Below, piece after piece: positions 1 through 8,017 of a stretch of DNA of 52,916 nucleotides. The notes beneath the pieces are model-generated. The model was not told where the DNA came from. It saw only the letters and a list, made by a program, of their open reading frames with translations, and searched no databases. Numbering within the stretch: the stretch's first letter is position 1; each line of letters opens with the position of its first letter. Origin of the DNA: Ferruginibacter sp. (GTDB lineage: Bacteria; Bacteroidota; Bacteroidia; Chitinophagales; Chitinophagaceae); assembly GCA_025350645.1 (NCBI GenBank), contig JANXXM010000085.1:1-52916 (forward strand). The letters run 5' to 3'. The translations under genes and the position numbers were made by a program.

Positions 1-291
1 GGTTTTTGGGGAACAGTTACACTAATGCTCTTATACCTCACCATGCTGTTGCGTATTGTTTTTATTGCAGAGCGGCAACGAAGCACTTTTAGTCGTGCAT
101 ATGCTTACTGTGTTGCAGGAATTGTATTTTTTCATGTAGTAGTAAATATATGTGTAACCATTGGGCTTGCACCAGTTATAGGCATTACGCTACCGCTAAT
201 GAGCTATGGCGGCTCATCTCTTATTACATTTACTATTTTAATTTTTATTTTAATAAAGCTGGATGCTGACAGGCAAATGGTGTTACGATAA
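1..291 (+). CDS. rodA: RodA/FtsW-family cell-shape protein, C-terminal end (gene starts before the window)
   Basis: The reading frame is open from the first base and stops at 289-291, so only the last 96 residues are present. They are hydrophobic (three or so membrane spans) and contain the SEDS-family signature LPLMSYGGSS near the end, followed by a last membrane helix and a short basic tail (DADRQMVLR). SEDS proteins are peptidoglycan glycosyltransferases of the inner membrane that work with a class B PBP in elongation (RodA) or division (FtsW). RodA is preferred over FtsW because of the short C-terminus after the YGGSS helix, but the N-terminal part and the neighbours are outside the window. 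The next gene is convergent on the minus strand. Confidence 0.82.
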   Translation, partial: GFWGTVTLMLLYLTMLLRIVFIAERQRSTFSRAYAYCVAGIVFFHVVVNICVTIGLAPVIGITLPLMSYGGSSLITFTILIFILIKLDADRQMVLR

Positions 292-311
292 ATTAATAAT
301 GATTAACTCCT

Positions 312-1139
312 TTAAATAAATTTTTCTACATCAATAATCAGTTCTTTAGCTTTTAAATGATGTCCTAAACCATTTGTAAGTATTAGTGAGGAACCGCTCC
401 AGTTTTTATGTAAAGCTATAGCCGTTTCTACTGGTGCTTCTTCATCATTTTTATCGTGTATGATAAGACAGGGAATTTTTATTTCTTTTGCAAACGCAGG
501 GCTGGAAAAATATTCTGGTATGTTGTTCAATTTTTTTTTGAATCTGTCTATAATTGCTCTTGTAGTTTTATTGCTCAGCTGTAATTTATCCTGATTAAAA
601 CTATAAAAATGTTTTGCTTCTCCAGGTGCTCCCATTATTACTGTTTTTGCAATTTTTGTTTCAGGAAAATGTTTTAACAAATATGCAATAGAAAATCCTC
701 CGAAGGAATGACATATAGCAGCATCTACGCCACCAATATTGTCTACTACTGCTTTTATATAGCCTGCATTAATAATGAGGTTTAAATATTTTCCTTCGGA
801 TAAGCCATGGCCTCTTGCATCGAAAGCATAAACAGTATAATCTTTTTCTTTAAAATATGCTATGTAATGTTTCCATCTAAAACTATGGCTTGCCCACCCA
901 TGCACAAATAATATTTTTTTGCTGCCGTTGCCCCATGTATAACATTGCACTTTATAATGATCAACATCAATCGTAAACTTTTCTGCAGTGTCTAAAAAAC
1001 TTAACTGGTAGGGTTTCAATTTTGCTCTGAAAGGATTACAAAATACATTAAAGCCTACTTTTCCTGCATACTCTGGCGAAATAACAGCCAGTGCATTTAA
1101 CGCTTTGCCTATAAACCTTATTATTATTTTTTGTACCAT
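312..1139 (-). CDS. alpha/beta-hydrolase fold protein
   Basis: This is a 275-residue protein with the usual alpha/beta-hydrolase order: oxyanion-hole region FVHGWASHSFRW (about residue 75), strand/turn DARGHGLSEG, nucleophile elbow CHSFGGFS with Ser as the likely nucleophile, acid in IHDKNDEEAP, and His in GLGHHL near the end. No signal peptide is evident, so it is probably cytoplasmic. It could be an esterase, lipase or similar hydrolase; the substrate cannot be read from the sequence. Its start lies 6 bp downstream of the TetR-family gene on the same strand, so the two are almost certainly co-transcribed and the hydrolase is probably under TetR control. Confidence 0.85.
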   Translation of the reverse strand: MVQKIIIRFIGKALNALAVISPEYAGKVGFNVFCNPFRAKLKPYQLSFLDTAEKFTIDVDHYKVQCYTWGNGSKKILFVHGWASHSFRWKHYIAYFKEKDYTVYAFDARGHGLSEGKYLNLIINAGYIKAVVDNIGGVDAAICHSFGGFSIAYLLKHFPETKIAKTVIMGAPGEAKHFYSFNQDKLQLSNKTTRAIIDRFKKKLNNIPEYFSSPAFAKEIKIPCLIIHDKNDEEAPVETAIALHKNWSGSSLILTNGLGHHLKAKELIIDVEKFI

Positions 1140-1145
1140 GCTACT

Positions 1146-1739
1146 TTACTTTATTTCAATACTTTCAATCAACTTATTTAAATGTGCAACAACCGTTTTT
1201 AAACCCTTATTGCTTTTTTTTAATTTACTCATCACTACAGCACCCTCTAAAGCTGCGATAATTATATCTGCTGTTTCTTCACTGTTTGTCTCAGCTATTA
1301 TCTGGCTGAATTTTTTTCCTTTTTCTAAAATATGCACAATCGCTTTTTTAATATTAGCTAAAGCAGCAACTGTATCATTTCTTAAATGAGAGTTGGAATC
1401 ATCTACTTCTACTGCTGCATTTAAAATAGGGCAGCCACCTGCTACCGGCATTTTAGAAATGTATGATGCAAAAAAAGAAAATACTTTTCTTATTTTTTCT
1501 CCTGCATGATCTGCCGATTTTACATTTGCCGTAAACCTGGTAAAAATAATTTCTATCAAATATTGAAATGCTGCAGATTCTAATGCTTCCTTATTTTTAA
1601 AATGCCGATAAATAGCACCCTTAGTTAATCCTGTAGCCTTTGTAATATCACTGATGGACGTAGCTTTGTAACCCTTTGTATTAAACAATACAGCAGCTTT
1701 TTGCAATATCAAATCTTTTGTAATCTCTGGTTGCCTCAT
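1146..1739 (-). CDS. TetR/AcrR-family transcriptional regulator
   Basis: This is a 197-residue protein when started at the ATG at 1737-1739 (MRQPEITKDLI...). An upstream TTG would add five residues but would overlap the operator palindrome. Residues 8-55 form a classic TetR N-terminal helix-turn-helix, with AAVLFNTKGYKATSISDI, TGLTKGAIYRHFKNKEAL and the conserved Y-x-H-F. The C-terminal part resembles TetR_C domains of YxaF/LmrA type, with a conserved GGCPI segment. It is divergent from the metallo-beta-lactamase-fold gene and leads the alpha/beta hydrolase gene. A 16-bp inverted repeat lies 8 bp upstream of its ATG, so autoregulation plus control of the divergent gene is likely. The effector is unknown. 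Confidence 0.9.
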   Translation of the reverse strand: MRQPEITKDLILQKAAVLFNTKGYKATSISDITKATGLTKGAIYRHFKNKEALESAAFQYLIEIIFTRFTANVKSADHAGEKIRKVFSFFASYISKMPVAGGCPILNAAVEVDDSNSHLRNDTVAALANIKKAIVHILEKGKKFSQIIAETNSEETADIIIAALEGAVVMSKLKKSNKGLKTVVAHLNKLIESIEIK

Positions 1740-1746
1740 GCGTAAA

Positions 1747-1762
1747 GATACCAATCGGTATC
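1747..1762. promoter_or_regulatory. putative TetR operator in the divergent intergenic region
   Basis: A perfect inverted repeat GATACC-AATC-GGTATC sits between the divergent TetR gene (ATG at 1739) and the MBL-fold gene (ATG at 1819). The size, symmetry and position suit a TetR-dimer operator able to repress both directions. This is inference from sequence; binding has not been shown. Confidence 0.65.
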
Positions 1763-1818
1763 TAATTAAAAAATTATTTTCAATATTTTACAAAGCATTC
1801 CATCATTATCTTCGCCGC

Positions 1819-2562
1819 ATGAAAATAATACCACTCAGCGAAGGTGCTTTTACGATAGATAAAACGAAAGTTTTTATTCCTTTCAATAAAGAGAAAGATG
1901 ATTTACAGCAGCGTGCCATTGGGAGTTTGCTGGTAGAAGTTCAACCTTTCTGTATCATCACAAAAAAAGATATTTTATTAATTGATACCGGCCTTGGTTT
2001 TTCTAATAAAGATGCTGTATTGCAACTGCACCAAAATTTAATTGATAATGGTATAAACCCGCATGATGTTACAAAAGTTTTATTAAGTCATTTGCACAAA
2101 GATCACTCCGGCGGCATAAGCAAAGAGGATAACATTCCCGCACAAAGATTTTTAAGTTTTCCTCAGGCTACTTATTATATAAACAAAGATGAATTTGCTT
2201 ATGCAATGGAAAAAGGAAATCCATCTTATGCAGTACGTGAACTTGAAAAACTAGGTAGTGCAGATAATGTAATTTTTACAACAGGAAACGGAATAATAGA
2301 TGATTATATAACCTATGAAGTAACCGGTGCACACTCACCTTTTCACCAGGTTTTTTGGATTGAAGAGGAGGGCGAAAAAATTTTTTTTGGTGGTGATGTG
2401 GCGCCGCAATTACAACAAATGAAAAATCGGTTTATTGCCAAATATGATTTTGACGGAAAAAAAAGCATGGAGCTAAGGCGGCAATGGTGGGAGCAAGGGC
2501 AAAAAGAACACTGGACGTTTTTATTTTATCATGATATAAAAACACCAACAATAGCTTTGTAA
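1819..2562 (+). CDS. metallo-beta-lactamase-fold hydrolase
   Basis: The start is chosen at the ATG at 1819 (MKIIPLSEGAFTID...), giving 247 residues. The frame is open back to 1738 but that part overlaps the TetR gene and looks non-coding. The MBL zinc motif HxHxDH is present as HLHKDHSGG (about residue 95), followed by TGAHSPFHQVF and GGDVAPQ, which supply the later His and Asp ligands. The N-terminal LLIDTGLGF strand is typical. No signal peptide is visible, so it is probably a cytoplasmic hydrolase of the quorum-lactonase/glyoxalase-II-like superfamily rather than an antibiotic-resistance beta-lactamase. The substrate is unknown. It is divergent from, and probably regulated by, the adjacent TetR protein. 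Confidence 0.86.
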   Translation: MKIIPLSEGAFTIDKTKVFIPFNKEKDDLQQRAIGSLLVEVQPFCIITKKDILLIDTGLGFSNKDAVLQLHQNLIDNGINPHDVTKVLLSHLHKDHSGGISKEDNIPAQRFLSFPQATYYINKDEFAYAMEKGNPSYAVRELEKLGSADNVIFTTGNGIIDDYITYEVTGAHSPFHQVFWIEEEGEKIFFGGDVAPQLQQMKNRFIAKYDFDGKKSMELRRQWWEQGQKEHWTFLFYHDIKTPTIAL

Positions 2563-2798
2563 AAAAGAAATATTTTTGAAACACAAAGAGTTAGGAGAAG
2601 GACATGAGGCTGACAAATTTATTTTAAATTTTATTGATCCTTATTCGCTTTGCAGCATCGTTTGTAGTCTTCTTATTTAGCCTATTTTTTTTGCATAATA
2701 AAGGCAGTAGGACGGGCGCAAGGTTAGCAAAAAATTTTAAGTTTTAAAATTCTTGTGCGCTTGCTTTATCCTTTATGGTATTGGTATTTAGGGTAATT

Positions 2799-3248
2799 TT
2801 AATTTCCTTTAAATCCTTTCATTCTACCCTGCCCCTGTTGCCCGAGGGGCATATTGTTTTTTCTTTGCTGCCTTATTTGTTTTAGACGCTCTACTAATTT
2901 TTTTCTAAATTCTCCATCCTGCCTGTAAAAATTATTGCTGCGTTCGTTTCCCAGTAATTTAGAGAAACCTGCCTGGTATTTTTTCTTTACGTTTAGCACA
3001 GCCTGCTGCCTATCCAGCTCATTTGTGGTATTGTTATTTATCGCCTTTAAATCTGTTTCGTATTGTGTGTGCAAGGGCCAAAATTTTTGAGCCTCGTCTG
3101 GCGAAAGTTTTAATTGCTCACTTATATATGCAATGTATAGTGCTTTTATTTTCTCTTCTTTCTTTTGATTAAGCGGCTGTTCTTCTACCTGTGCATTTGC
3201 AGAAAAAATAGCCAGCAAAAAACTGATGTATAGTATAAATTTTTTCAT
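2799..3248 (-). CDS. small exported protein of an ECF sigma operon (Spy-like helical sensor candidate)
   Basis: This is a 149-residue protein with a clean Sec signal peptide (MKKFILYISFLLAIFSANAQ). The rest is a charged, helical protein containing KLSPDEAQKFWPLHTQYE, a motif of the kind seen in Spy/CpxP-like periplasmic proteins and in Bacteroidota proteins labelled sensors of ECF-type sigma factors. The C-terminus is Lys/Arg/Gln-rich. It starts one base after the stop of the putative anti-sigma gene, so it is the third gene of the sigma operon. A role in periplasmic stress sensing is inferred from operon position and helical character, not from a catalytic motif. Confidence 0.75.
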   Translation of the reverse strand: MKKFILYISFLLAIFSANAQVEEQPLNQKKEEKIKALYIAYISEQLKLSPDEAQKFWPLHTQYETDLKAINNNTTNELDRQQAVLNVKKKYQAGFSKLLGNERSNNFYRQDGEFRKKLVERLKQIRQQRKNNMPLGQQGQGRMKGFKGN

Positions 3249-3249
3249 T

Positions 3250-3996
3250 TTAGTTTTTTAAGTTGTTCTTATCCAAAAATTCATCCAGCGTATTTTCATT
3301 TAATAAATAATCAGCGGCTTCAGGAAGTTTACTTTCGTCGTCAGTTGTAGATGCTACTAGCGCCGCATTCACATCCTGCCCGTTTTGCTGCAGGTATTGT
3401 TCTATTTCGTTACTGTTTATATTTTGCAGAGCTTCATCAAAACTACCGGTTTGCAGCATTGCATTTTTTATTTTTTGGCTGGTATCGTTTTTTGCCGTTT
3501 CCTGTGCTGTAACAACCACTTCTTTTTTATTAACAATATTAAATAAAGTTAAGCCGAGCAAGCCGGTAATAACTGCCGCTGCAGCATATCTAAATAAGGT
3601 ACGAACCTTGCTTATTTTTACCGGCGTGGCATTATATTTTGCAGCCATTCTACTCAAATCCTGTTCAAAATATTTATCAGGCACCGTAAAAACATTGCTA
3701 TTTCCTATGGCTGCAATTACGGGTGAAATATGCTGTATTTCTTCTGCTGCTGTTTCTTCTCCATCCTCTTTTATTTTATTTAAAATGCTGTCGGACAAAT
3801 TTTTAAAATAACCTTCAGGTACTGTAAAAGCATTTTGATGAGCATAAAAATTATCTGCTGTAATTCTGGCTTTTAATTCTGCTGATATGGTATTAAAATA
3901 CTCATCATCTACTGTAAATACATTCACCCTTGCTACATTTGCTACCACCAGGCTTAGGTCTTTTAATTCATTCAATATATTATCGCTTTCGCTCAT
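3250..3996 (-). CDS. membrane protein of the ECF sigma operon, candidate anti-sigma factor
   Basis: This is a 248-residue protein with one predicted membrane span around residues 135-155 (rich in A, I, G and L after a basic stretch KVRTLFRYAA). The N-terminal half carries three copies of a short motif: NVFTVDDEYF, NAFTVPEGYF and NVFTVPDKYF. The C-terminal (periplasmic) half is acidic and Asn/Gln-rich. The gene follows the sigma gene after 32 bp and precedes the exported helical protein by 1 bp. That order fits an inner-membrane anti-sigma factor with the repeats on the cytoplasmic side, but the classical zinc anti-sigma HxxxCxxC motif is absent. The function is inferred from context. Confidence 0.7.
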   Translation of the reverse strand: MSESDNILNELKDLSLVVANVARVNVFTVDDEYFNTISAELKARITADNFYAHQNAFTVPEGYFKNLSDSILNKIKEDGEETAAEEIQHISPVIAAIGNSNVFTVPDKYFEQDLSRMAAKYNATPVKISKVRTLFRYAAAAVITGLLGLTLFNIVNKKEVVVTAQETAKNDTSQKIKNAMLQTGSFDEALQNINSNEIEQYLQQNGQDVNAALVASTTDDESKLPEAADYLLNENTLDEFLDKNNLKN

Positions 3997-4028
3997 GATA
4001 TGTATAGACTGGTTTTATACCTGGTCGT

Positions 4029-4580
4029 TTAATTATTCAATATATAATCTTCAATTTTTTTTACTGCATGGTGGTAGCTGGCTTTAAGGGCACCTTCACT
4101 CGTTTCCAGCACCCGGCTCATTTCAGTGTAAGGCATTTCATCATAATACCTCAGGTTAAAAACTGCTTTTTGTTTTTCTGGCAGCCTTTGTACCGCCAGT
4201 TGTAGTTTCCATTCCAGCTTATTGCCATCAAAATTACTATCTGCTTTTAATTTATTGCTCATGCCTGTATCCTCATCGCTCATAGATATTACAGCTCTGC
4301 GCTTTTGCTGATCCAAAAAAGTAAGACTTTCGTTGGTAGCTATTCTGTATAACCAGGTATACAACTGACTATCTTCCCTAAAATTTGCCAAACCCTTCCA
4401 CACTTTTACAAACATATTTTGCAACACATCGTTGGCATCTTCATGTTCCACTACCATACGCCGTATATGCCAATACAATTTTTCCTGATACTTTTTTAAA
4501 ATAGCAGTAAAAGCACGTTCTTTAGTTGCATCATTATTAAACTCCTGCAACAATTCGCTATCATCTTTTTGCTGAGCCAT
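4029..4580 (-). CDS. ECF-type RNA polymerase sigma factor
   Basis: This is a 183-residue protein with sigma-70 region 2 (EDANDVLQNMFVKVWKGL and TWLYRIATNESLTFL, about residues 45-95) and region 4 (LPEKQKAVFNLRYYDEMPY, then a helix-turn-helix up to SYHHAVKKIE). Regions 1 and 3 are absent, as in extracytoplasmic-function sigma factors. It is the first gene of a three-gene minus-strand operon with a membrane anti-sigma candidate and an exported helical protein. ECF sigma factors redirect RNA polymerase after release from their anti-sigma partner; the regulon cannot be deduced here. Confidence 0.93.
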   Translation of the reverse strand: MAQQKDDSELLQEFNNDATKERAFTAILKKYQEKLYWHIRRMVVEHEDANDVLQNMFVKVWKGLANFREDSQLYTWLYRIATNESLTFLDQQKRRAVISMSDEDTGMSNKLKADSNFDGNKLEWKLQLAVQRLPEKQKAVFNLRYYDEMPYTEMSRVLETSEGALKASYHHAVKKIEDYILNN

Positions 4581-4767
4581 ATTAGTATTAAAAGTATTGC
4601 AAATTTTTAATTATACCACTATGACTTTAAATAAAACGAATGGTTTAAAGCCACAGGCTAAATGATCTTTATAGGCGGCATAAACAAAGCCTTTGCCTCA
4701 TCGGTAAAAAGTTTGTGTTTGAAGTATTTATATTTTTTTGAAATAAAGCATAGTTACGCTGGGAGTA

Positions 4768-5232
4768 TTATAATTCTTTCTCAAAAAAAACTGCATTTTT
4801 TTCCGGGTTAAAATAATAAGGTTCTATTGTATAAAAACCTGCTTTTTTATAAAGCTCTATGGCAGGTATCATGCTGGCTAATGTATCTAACCTTAATTTT
4901 TTGTAACCCATTGTGGTGGCTATTTGCAGGGCTTGTTGGAGTAATGCGCCTGCAATACCTTTGCGCTGGTACGCTGGTTTTACATACATGCGCTTAAGTT
5001 CTGCAATATTTTCTCCCTTATTTCTAATGCCTACGCAGGCTACATAAGCATCTTCATATTTACATAATAAAATTTCTCCAGCAGGGGCGGCATACATTTC
5101 TTTTACACGCAGTAGTTCTTCTTCAAAATGCTGAAAGCTAAGATCTATTGCCAGCCATGCGGCGTATTCTTTAAAAAGCATAACTGCTGCATCATAATCT
5201 GGCTGGGATACGGCAGTAATTATCTTAAGCAT
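4768..5232 (-). CDS. GNAT-family N-acetyltransferase
   Basis: This is a 154-residue protein with the start set at the ATG at 5230-5232 (MLKIITAVSQ). Upstream in-frame sequence overlaps the permease gene and would add an unnatural hydrophobic leader. The acetyl-CoA-binding motif A is present as KRMYVKPAYQRKGIAGALL (about residues 85-103), followed by a motif-B-like LRLDTLASMIPAIELYKKAGF, the usual end of small GNATs. Its first 8 bp overlap the end of the DMT permease gene on the same strand, which suggests translational coupling. The acceptor substrate is unknown. Confidence 0.88.
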   Translation of the reverse strand: MLKIITAVSQPDYDAAVMLFKEYAAWLAIDLSFQHFEEELLRVKEMYAAPAGEILLCKYEDAYVACVGIRNKGENIAELKRMYVKPAYQRKGIAGALLQQALQIATTMGYKKLRLDTLASMIPAIELYKKAGFYTIEPYYFNPEKNAVFFEKEL

Positions 5233-6163
5233 TGACCTTTGTTTTATTGGCAAGATATACGCCTGCAAAAATAAGCATGCCTGCAAAAATTTTATAAGAA
5301 GATAAATATTCCCCGCCAAAAAAAATAGCAATAGCAGCAGCAAATAACGGCTGGGAATAAATGTATGCGCCCGCTATTGAAGCTCCCAAAATTTTAATAC
5401 CATAAATATTAAAAAGGTATGCACAAAAAGTACCGCCAATAACAATGAGTGATAGTACAGAAAATTCTTTTGGCGAATATAAATGCCAGTTTGTAGCACT
5501 AAATTCTTTATAACAAAAAGGCAGCATTATAAAGAACCCAATCGTAAAAATAACACGGAGAATCATAACCGGATCGTATTCCTTCATTAAAGGTTTTACC
5601 AGAATAAAATAAAAAGTATATGCTATAGCATTTAAAATAATAAATACATCTCCCACCAAAGCGTTTGGCGCAGTACCGGTTTTTTCTTTAGATAAAATAA
5701 GTACCAATGCACCGGCTATACCCAAAACAAGCCCTGCAATTTTATAATTATTCAACCGCTCTTTTAACAGCCATACAGCAATAAATGTTATTAAAATAGG
5801 CGTCGTAAGCATGAGTAAAGAAGCATGAATAGAATAGGTGAGTGATAACCCTTTTATAAATAATAATTGGTTTATAGCTATGCCTGTAAGTGTACAAAGA
5901 AAAAAACGACCAATGTCTTTTTTTTGCACAACTTTTTTTTCTTTCGTAAAAAAATAGGCTGCCCAAAGTAAAAAAGCACATACTGCTACCCTTATAATGT
6001 TTAACCCGAAAGCATGTATAAACCCGCCATTGATAAGATATTTTACCGCAGTAAAATTTATAGCAAAAAAAATATTGGTAGCCAGCAGTGCAATATGGCC
6101 TTTGGTAGAAGATGTCAAACTATACAATAATGGTGTAGGAACAAAGATAAAGCTATGAGCCAA
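5225..6163 (-). CDS. DMT-superfamily (EamA) permease
   Basis: This is a 312-residue integral membrane protein with about ten predicted spans arranged as two EamA repeats: the first from residue 20 to 155 (NIFFAINFTAVKYLI, GLNIIRVAVCAFLLW, LLMLTTPILITFIAVWLLKE) and the second from about 170 to 308 (FIILNAIAYTFYFILVKPL ... AAAIAIFFGGE). The E following each repeat's ninth-type helix (LLKERLN, FFGGEYLS) is characteristic. DMT permeases export or exchange small metabolites across the inner membrane; the substrate is not predictable. It overlaps the downstream GNAT gene by 8 bp, so an exporter plus acetylase pairing is possible. Confidence 0.88.
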   Translation of the reverse strand: MAHSFIFVPTPLLYSLTSSTKGHIALLATNIFFAINFTAVKYLINGGFIHAFGLNIIRVAVCAFLLWAAYFFTKEKKVVQKKDIGRFFLCTLTGIAINQLLFIKGLSLTYSIHASLLMLTTPILITFIAVWLLKERLNNYKIAGLVLGIAGALVLILSKEKTGTAPNALVGDVFIILNAIAYTFYFILVKPLMKEYDPVMILRVIFTIGFFIMLPFCYKEFSATNWHLYSPKEFSVLSLIVIGGTFCAYLFNIYGIKILGASIAGAYIYSQPLFAAAIAIFFGGEYLSSYKIFAGMLIFAGVYLANKTKVNA

Positions 6164-6190
6164 ACGGATTATGTTTTTACTGTAAAACTA

Positions 6191-7078
6191 TTACAGCACA
6201 TCGTTTGCCAGCAGTACCTGCCATGCATCTGTAATTTTATTTTCATTTAATAATGCAGCAGCCAGCCGGTGGGTTTCTGTTTCCATCTCCAGCGGGTTCA
6301 GGCTATAATATTGTACAATGTGCTGTAGCTTTTCATTTTCAAAAGCAGGGTTTACTACAGGCATATCCTGCACATTTGCCAACTGGCCCAGGTGGTTTCC
6401 GGTAAGTATTTTACTGTTGCGAATGCTTACTGGCAGTGCATTTATACCAATAGCCAGTTGTACATTTGGCTTGGTTACTTTAAATAAATTATCTGCAGTT
6501 GTTTTTGTGTACCAGTCTCCGCCAAGCCTTGCTACATGCTGTATTTTAGTTTGGTCTATTTTTTTATTTTCGTCTAAAATACTATCGGCTATATGCATAC
6601 AAAGTACTTCGCATATTACCAGGTTACCAGCACCCCCTTGTGTACCCAGCGGTTTTATCTCAATAACGTTACATTCCAATTTTATTTTACTTTCCAGCAC
6701 CATGGGTGGTTGTACAAGTGTGGCTTTCTGCTCCGTAAAACCCGCCTTTATAAATTCATTGGTATCTTTTGCAAACTCGCAACTGGCAAGGCTCATTTGC
6801 TGTACCATATCATAATCCACCATATTTATTACTACTTGTGGTACCTGTTCTACATTTTGCAAAGTATGTTTGGTAGTATTATCTCTTACCCTGCGTGCCG
6901 GCGAAAAAATAAGTATCGGCGGATTAGAAGAAAATAAGTTGAAAAAACTAAATGGGGAAAGGTTTACATTTCCATGAGCATCTATAGTAGAAGCAAAACA
7001 TATTGGCCTGGGTGCAATGGCGTGCTGAAGGTAATTTTGTACATCGGCTGGTGTAAGTTCGTTTAAGTTAATCTGCAT
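6191..7078 (-). CDS. flavin-reductase-like (FMN-binding split-barrel) protein
   Basis: This is a 295-residue protein. The first 200 residues match the flavin-reductase-like split barrel: IAPRPICFASTIDAHGNVNLSPFSFF is the FMN-phosphate region, followed by NPPILIFSPARR and, further on, LVICEVLCMHI. The remaining ~90 residues form a C-terminal extension without an obvious domain. Proteins of this type bind FMN and often reduce flavins with NAD(P)H; a specific role is not evident. It lies 27 bp upstream of the DMT permease on the same strand and may be co-transcribed with it. Confidence 0.85.
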   Translation of the reverse strand: MQINLNELTPADVQNYLQHAIAPRPICFASTIDAHGNVNLSPFSFFNLFSSNPPILIFSPARRVRDNTTKHTLQNVEQVPQVVINMVDYDMVQQMSLASCEFAKDTNEFIKAGFTEQKATLVQPPMVLESKIKLECNVIEIKPLGTQGGAGNLVICEVLCMHIADSILDENKKIDQTKIQHVARLGGDWYTKTTADNLFKVTKPNVQLAIGINALPVSIRNSKILTGNHLGQLANVQDMPVVNPAFENEKLQHIVQYYSLNPLEMETETHRLAAALLNENKITDAWQVLLANDVL

Positions 7079-7226
7079 AATTTAGACATACGTTTTTAAA
7101 TAATTTTTATTCGAATATCATAAAATAGTTTTCTGCTTTTCAAAAGTAATACAATAGAAGTTTATAAGAAATGTAGTTTGTAAAAGATAAAATAGAAGCT
7201 CTAAAACAAACAGTATGTTTTATTAA

Positions 7227-7862
7227 TTAAATCTTGTTGAGTATTTTTAAATATTCCTGCTGCGGTATCATTTGCGCACCCATGCTTATAAGATGATCTG
7301 TATGTACTTGGCAATCTACCAATGAATAAGTATGTTGCCTACAAAGCCATATCAGCGCAGCTTTAGAGGCATTGCTTACTTTGCTGAACATACTTTCTCC
7401 ACAAAAAATATTATTGATATGTAAACCATATAAGCCACCAACCAGTTTTTTATTCTGCCATATTTCTATGCTTTTTGCTATGCCCATTTGATGTAATTTT
7501 ATATAAGCTTTTTCCATTTCGCTGGTTATCCATGTGCCATCCTGCTCTTTTCTTGCTGTAGTTTTACAGGCTGCTATTACTTTTTCAAAAGCATTGTTTT
7601 CAGTTATAGAAAATATTTGTTTATCTATTACTTTCTGCATGCTTTTACTGATAAAAATTTTATCCGGAAAAATAACACAGCGCTCATGGGGTGCATACCA
7701 GCAAATAGGCTCATCATCGGAAAACCACGGAAAAATCCCTTGCTGGTAAGCTGCTAATAAACGCTCTGTGCTTAAGTTTCCACCGATAGCCAATAATCCA
7801 TCGGGTTCTGCAAGGGCAGGGTTAGGAAAAAAAATATCCGTATCGTTTAATTGAAATATCAT
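7227..7862 (-). CDS. aat: leucyl/phenylalanyl-tRNA--protein transferase
   Basis: This is a 211-residue protein with strong family hallmarks: FPNPALAEPDGLLAIGG, the GIFPWF motif (residues 42-47), CWYAPHERCVIFP and the conserved VGGLYGLHINNIFCGESMFS block. Aat moves Leu or Phe from aminoacyl-tRNA onto N-terminal Arg or Lys of proteins, creating bacterial N-degrons for ClpS/ClpAP. The length is normal for the family. The gene appears to stand alone, with 148 bp to the next minus-strand gene downstream and 155 bp to the glycosyltransferase upstream. Confidence 0.95.
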   Translation of the reverse strand: MIFQLNDTDIFFPNPALAEPDGLLAIGGNLSTERLLAAYQQGIFPWFSDDEPICWYAPHERCVIFPDKIFISKSMQKVIDKQIFSITENNAFEKVIAACKTTARKEQDGTWITSEMEKAYIKLHQMGIAKSIEIWQNKKLVGGLYGLHINNIFCGESMFSKVSNASKAALIWLCRQHTYSLVDCQVHTDHLISMGAQMIPQQEYLKILNKI

Positions 7863-8017
7863 TTTTAAAATAGCGTAGCTGTTAATGTAAGAATTAGCTT
7901 TACTGTTAGTTGAAAACTGATAGCGTATAATGTTAAACCGATCTGATTTCTGCGTAAAAATATTTTAATTCTTAAACTGCTTTTATTAATTTGGTACATT
8001 GTCTTTTGTCTTTCATT

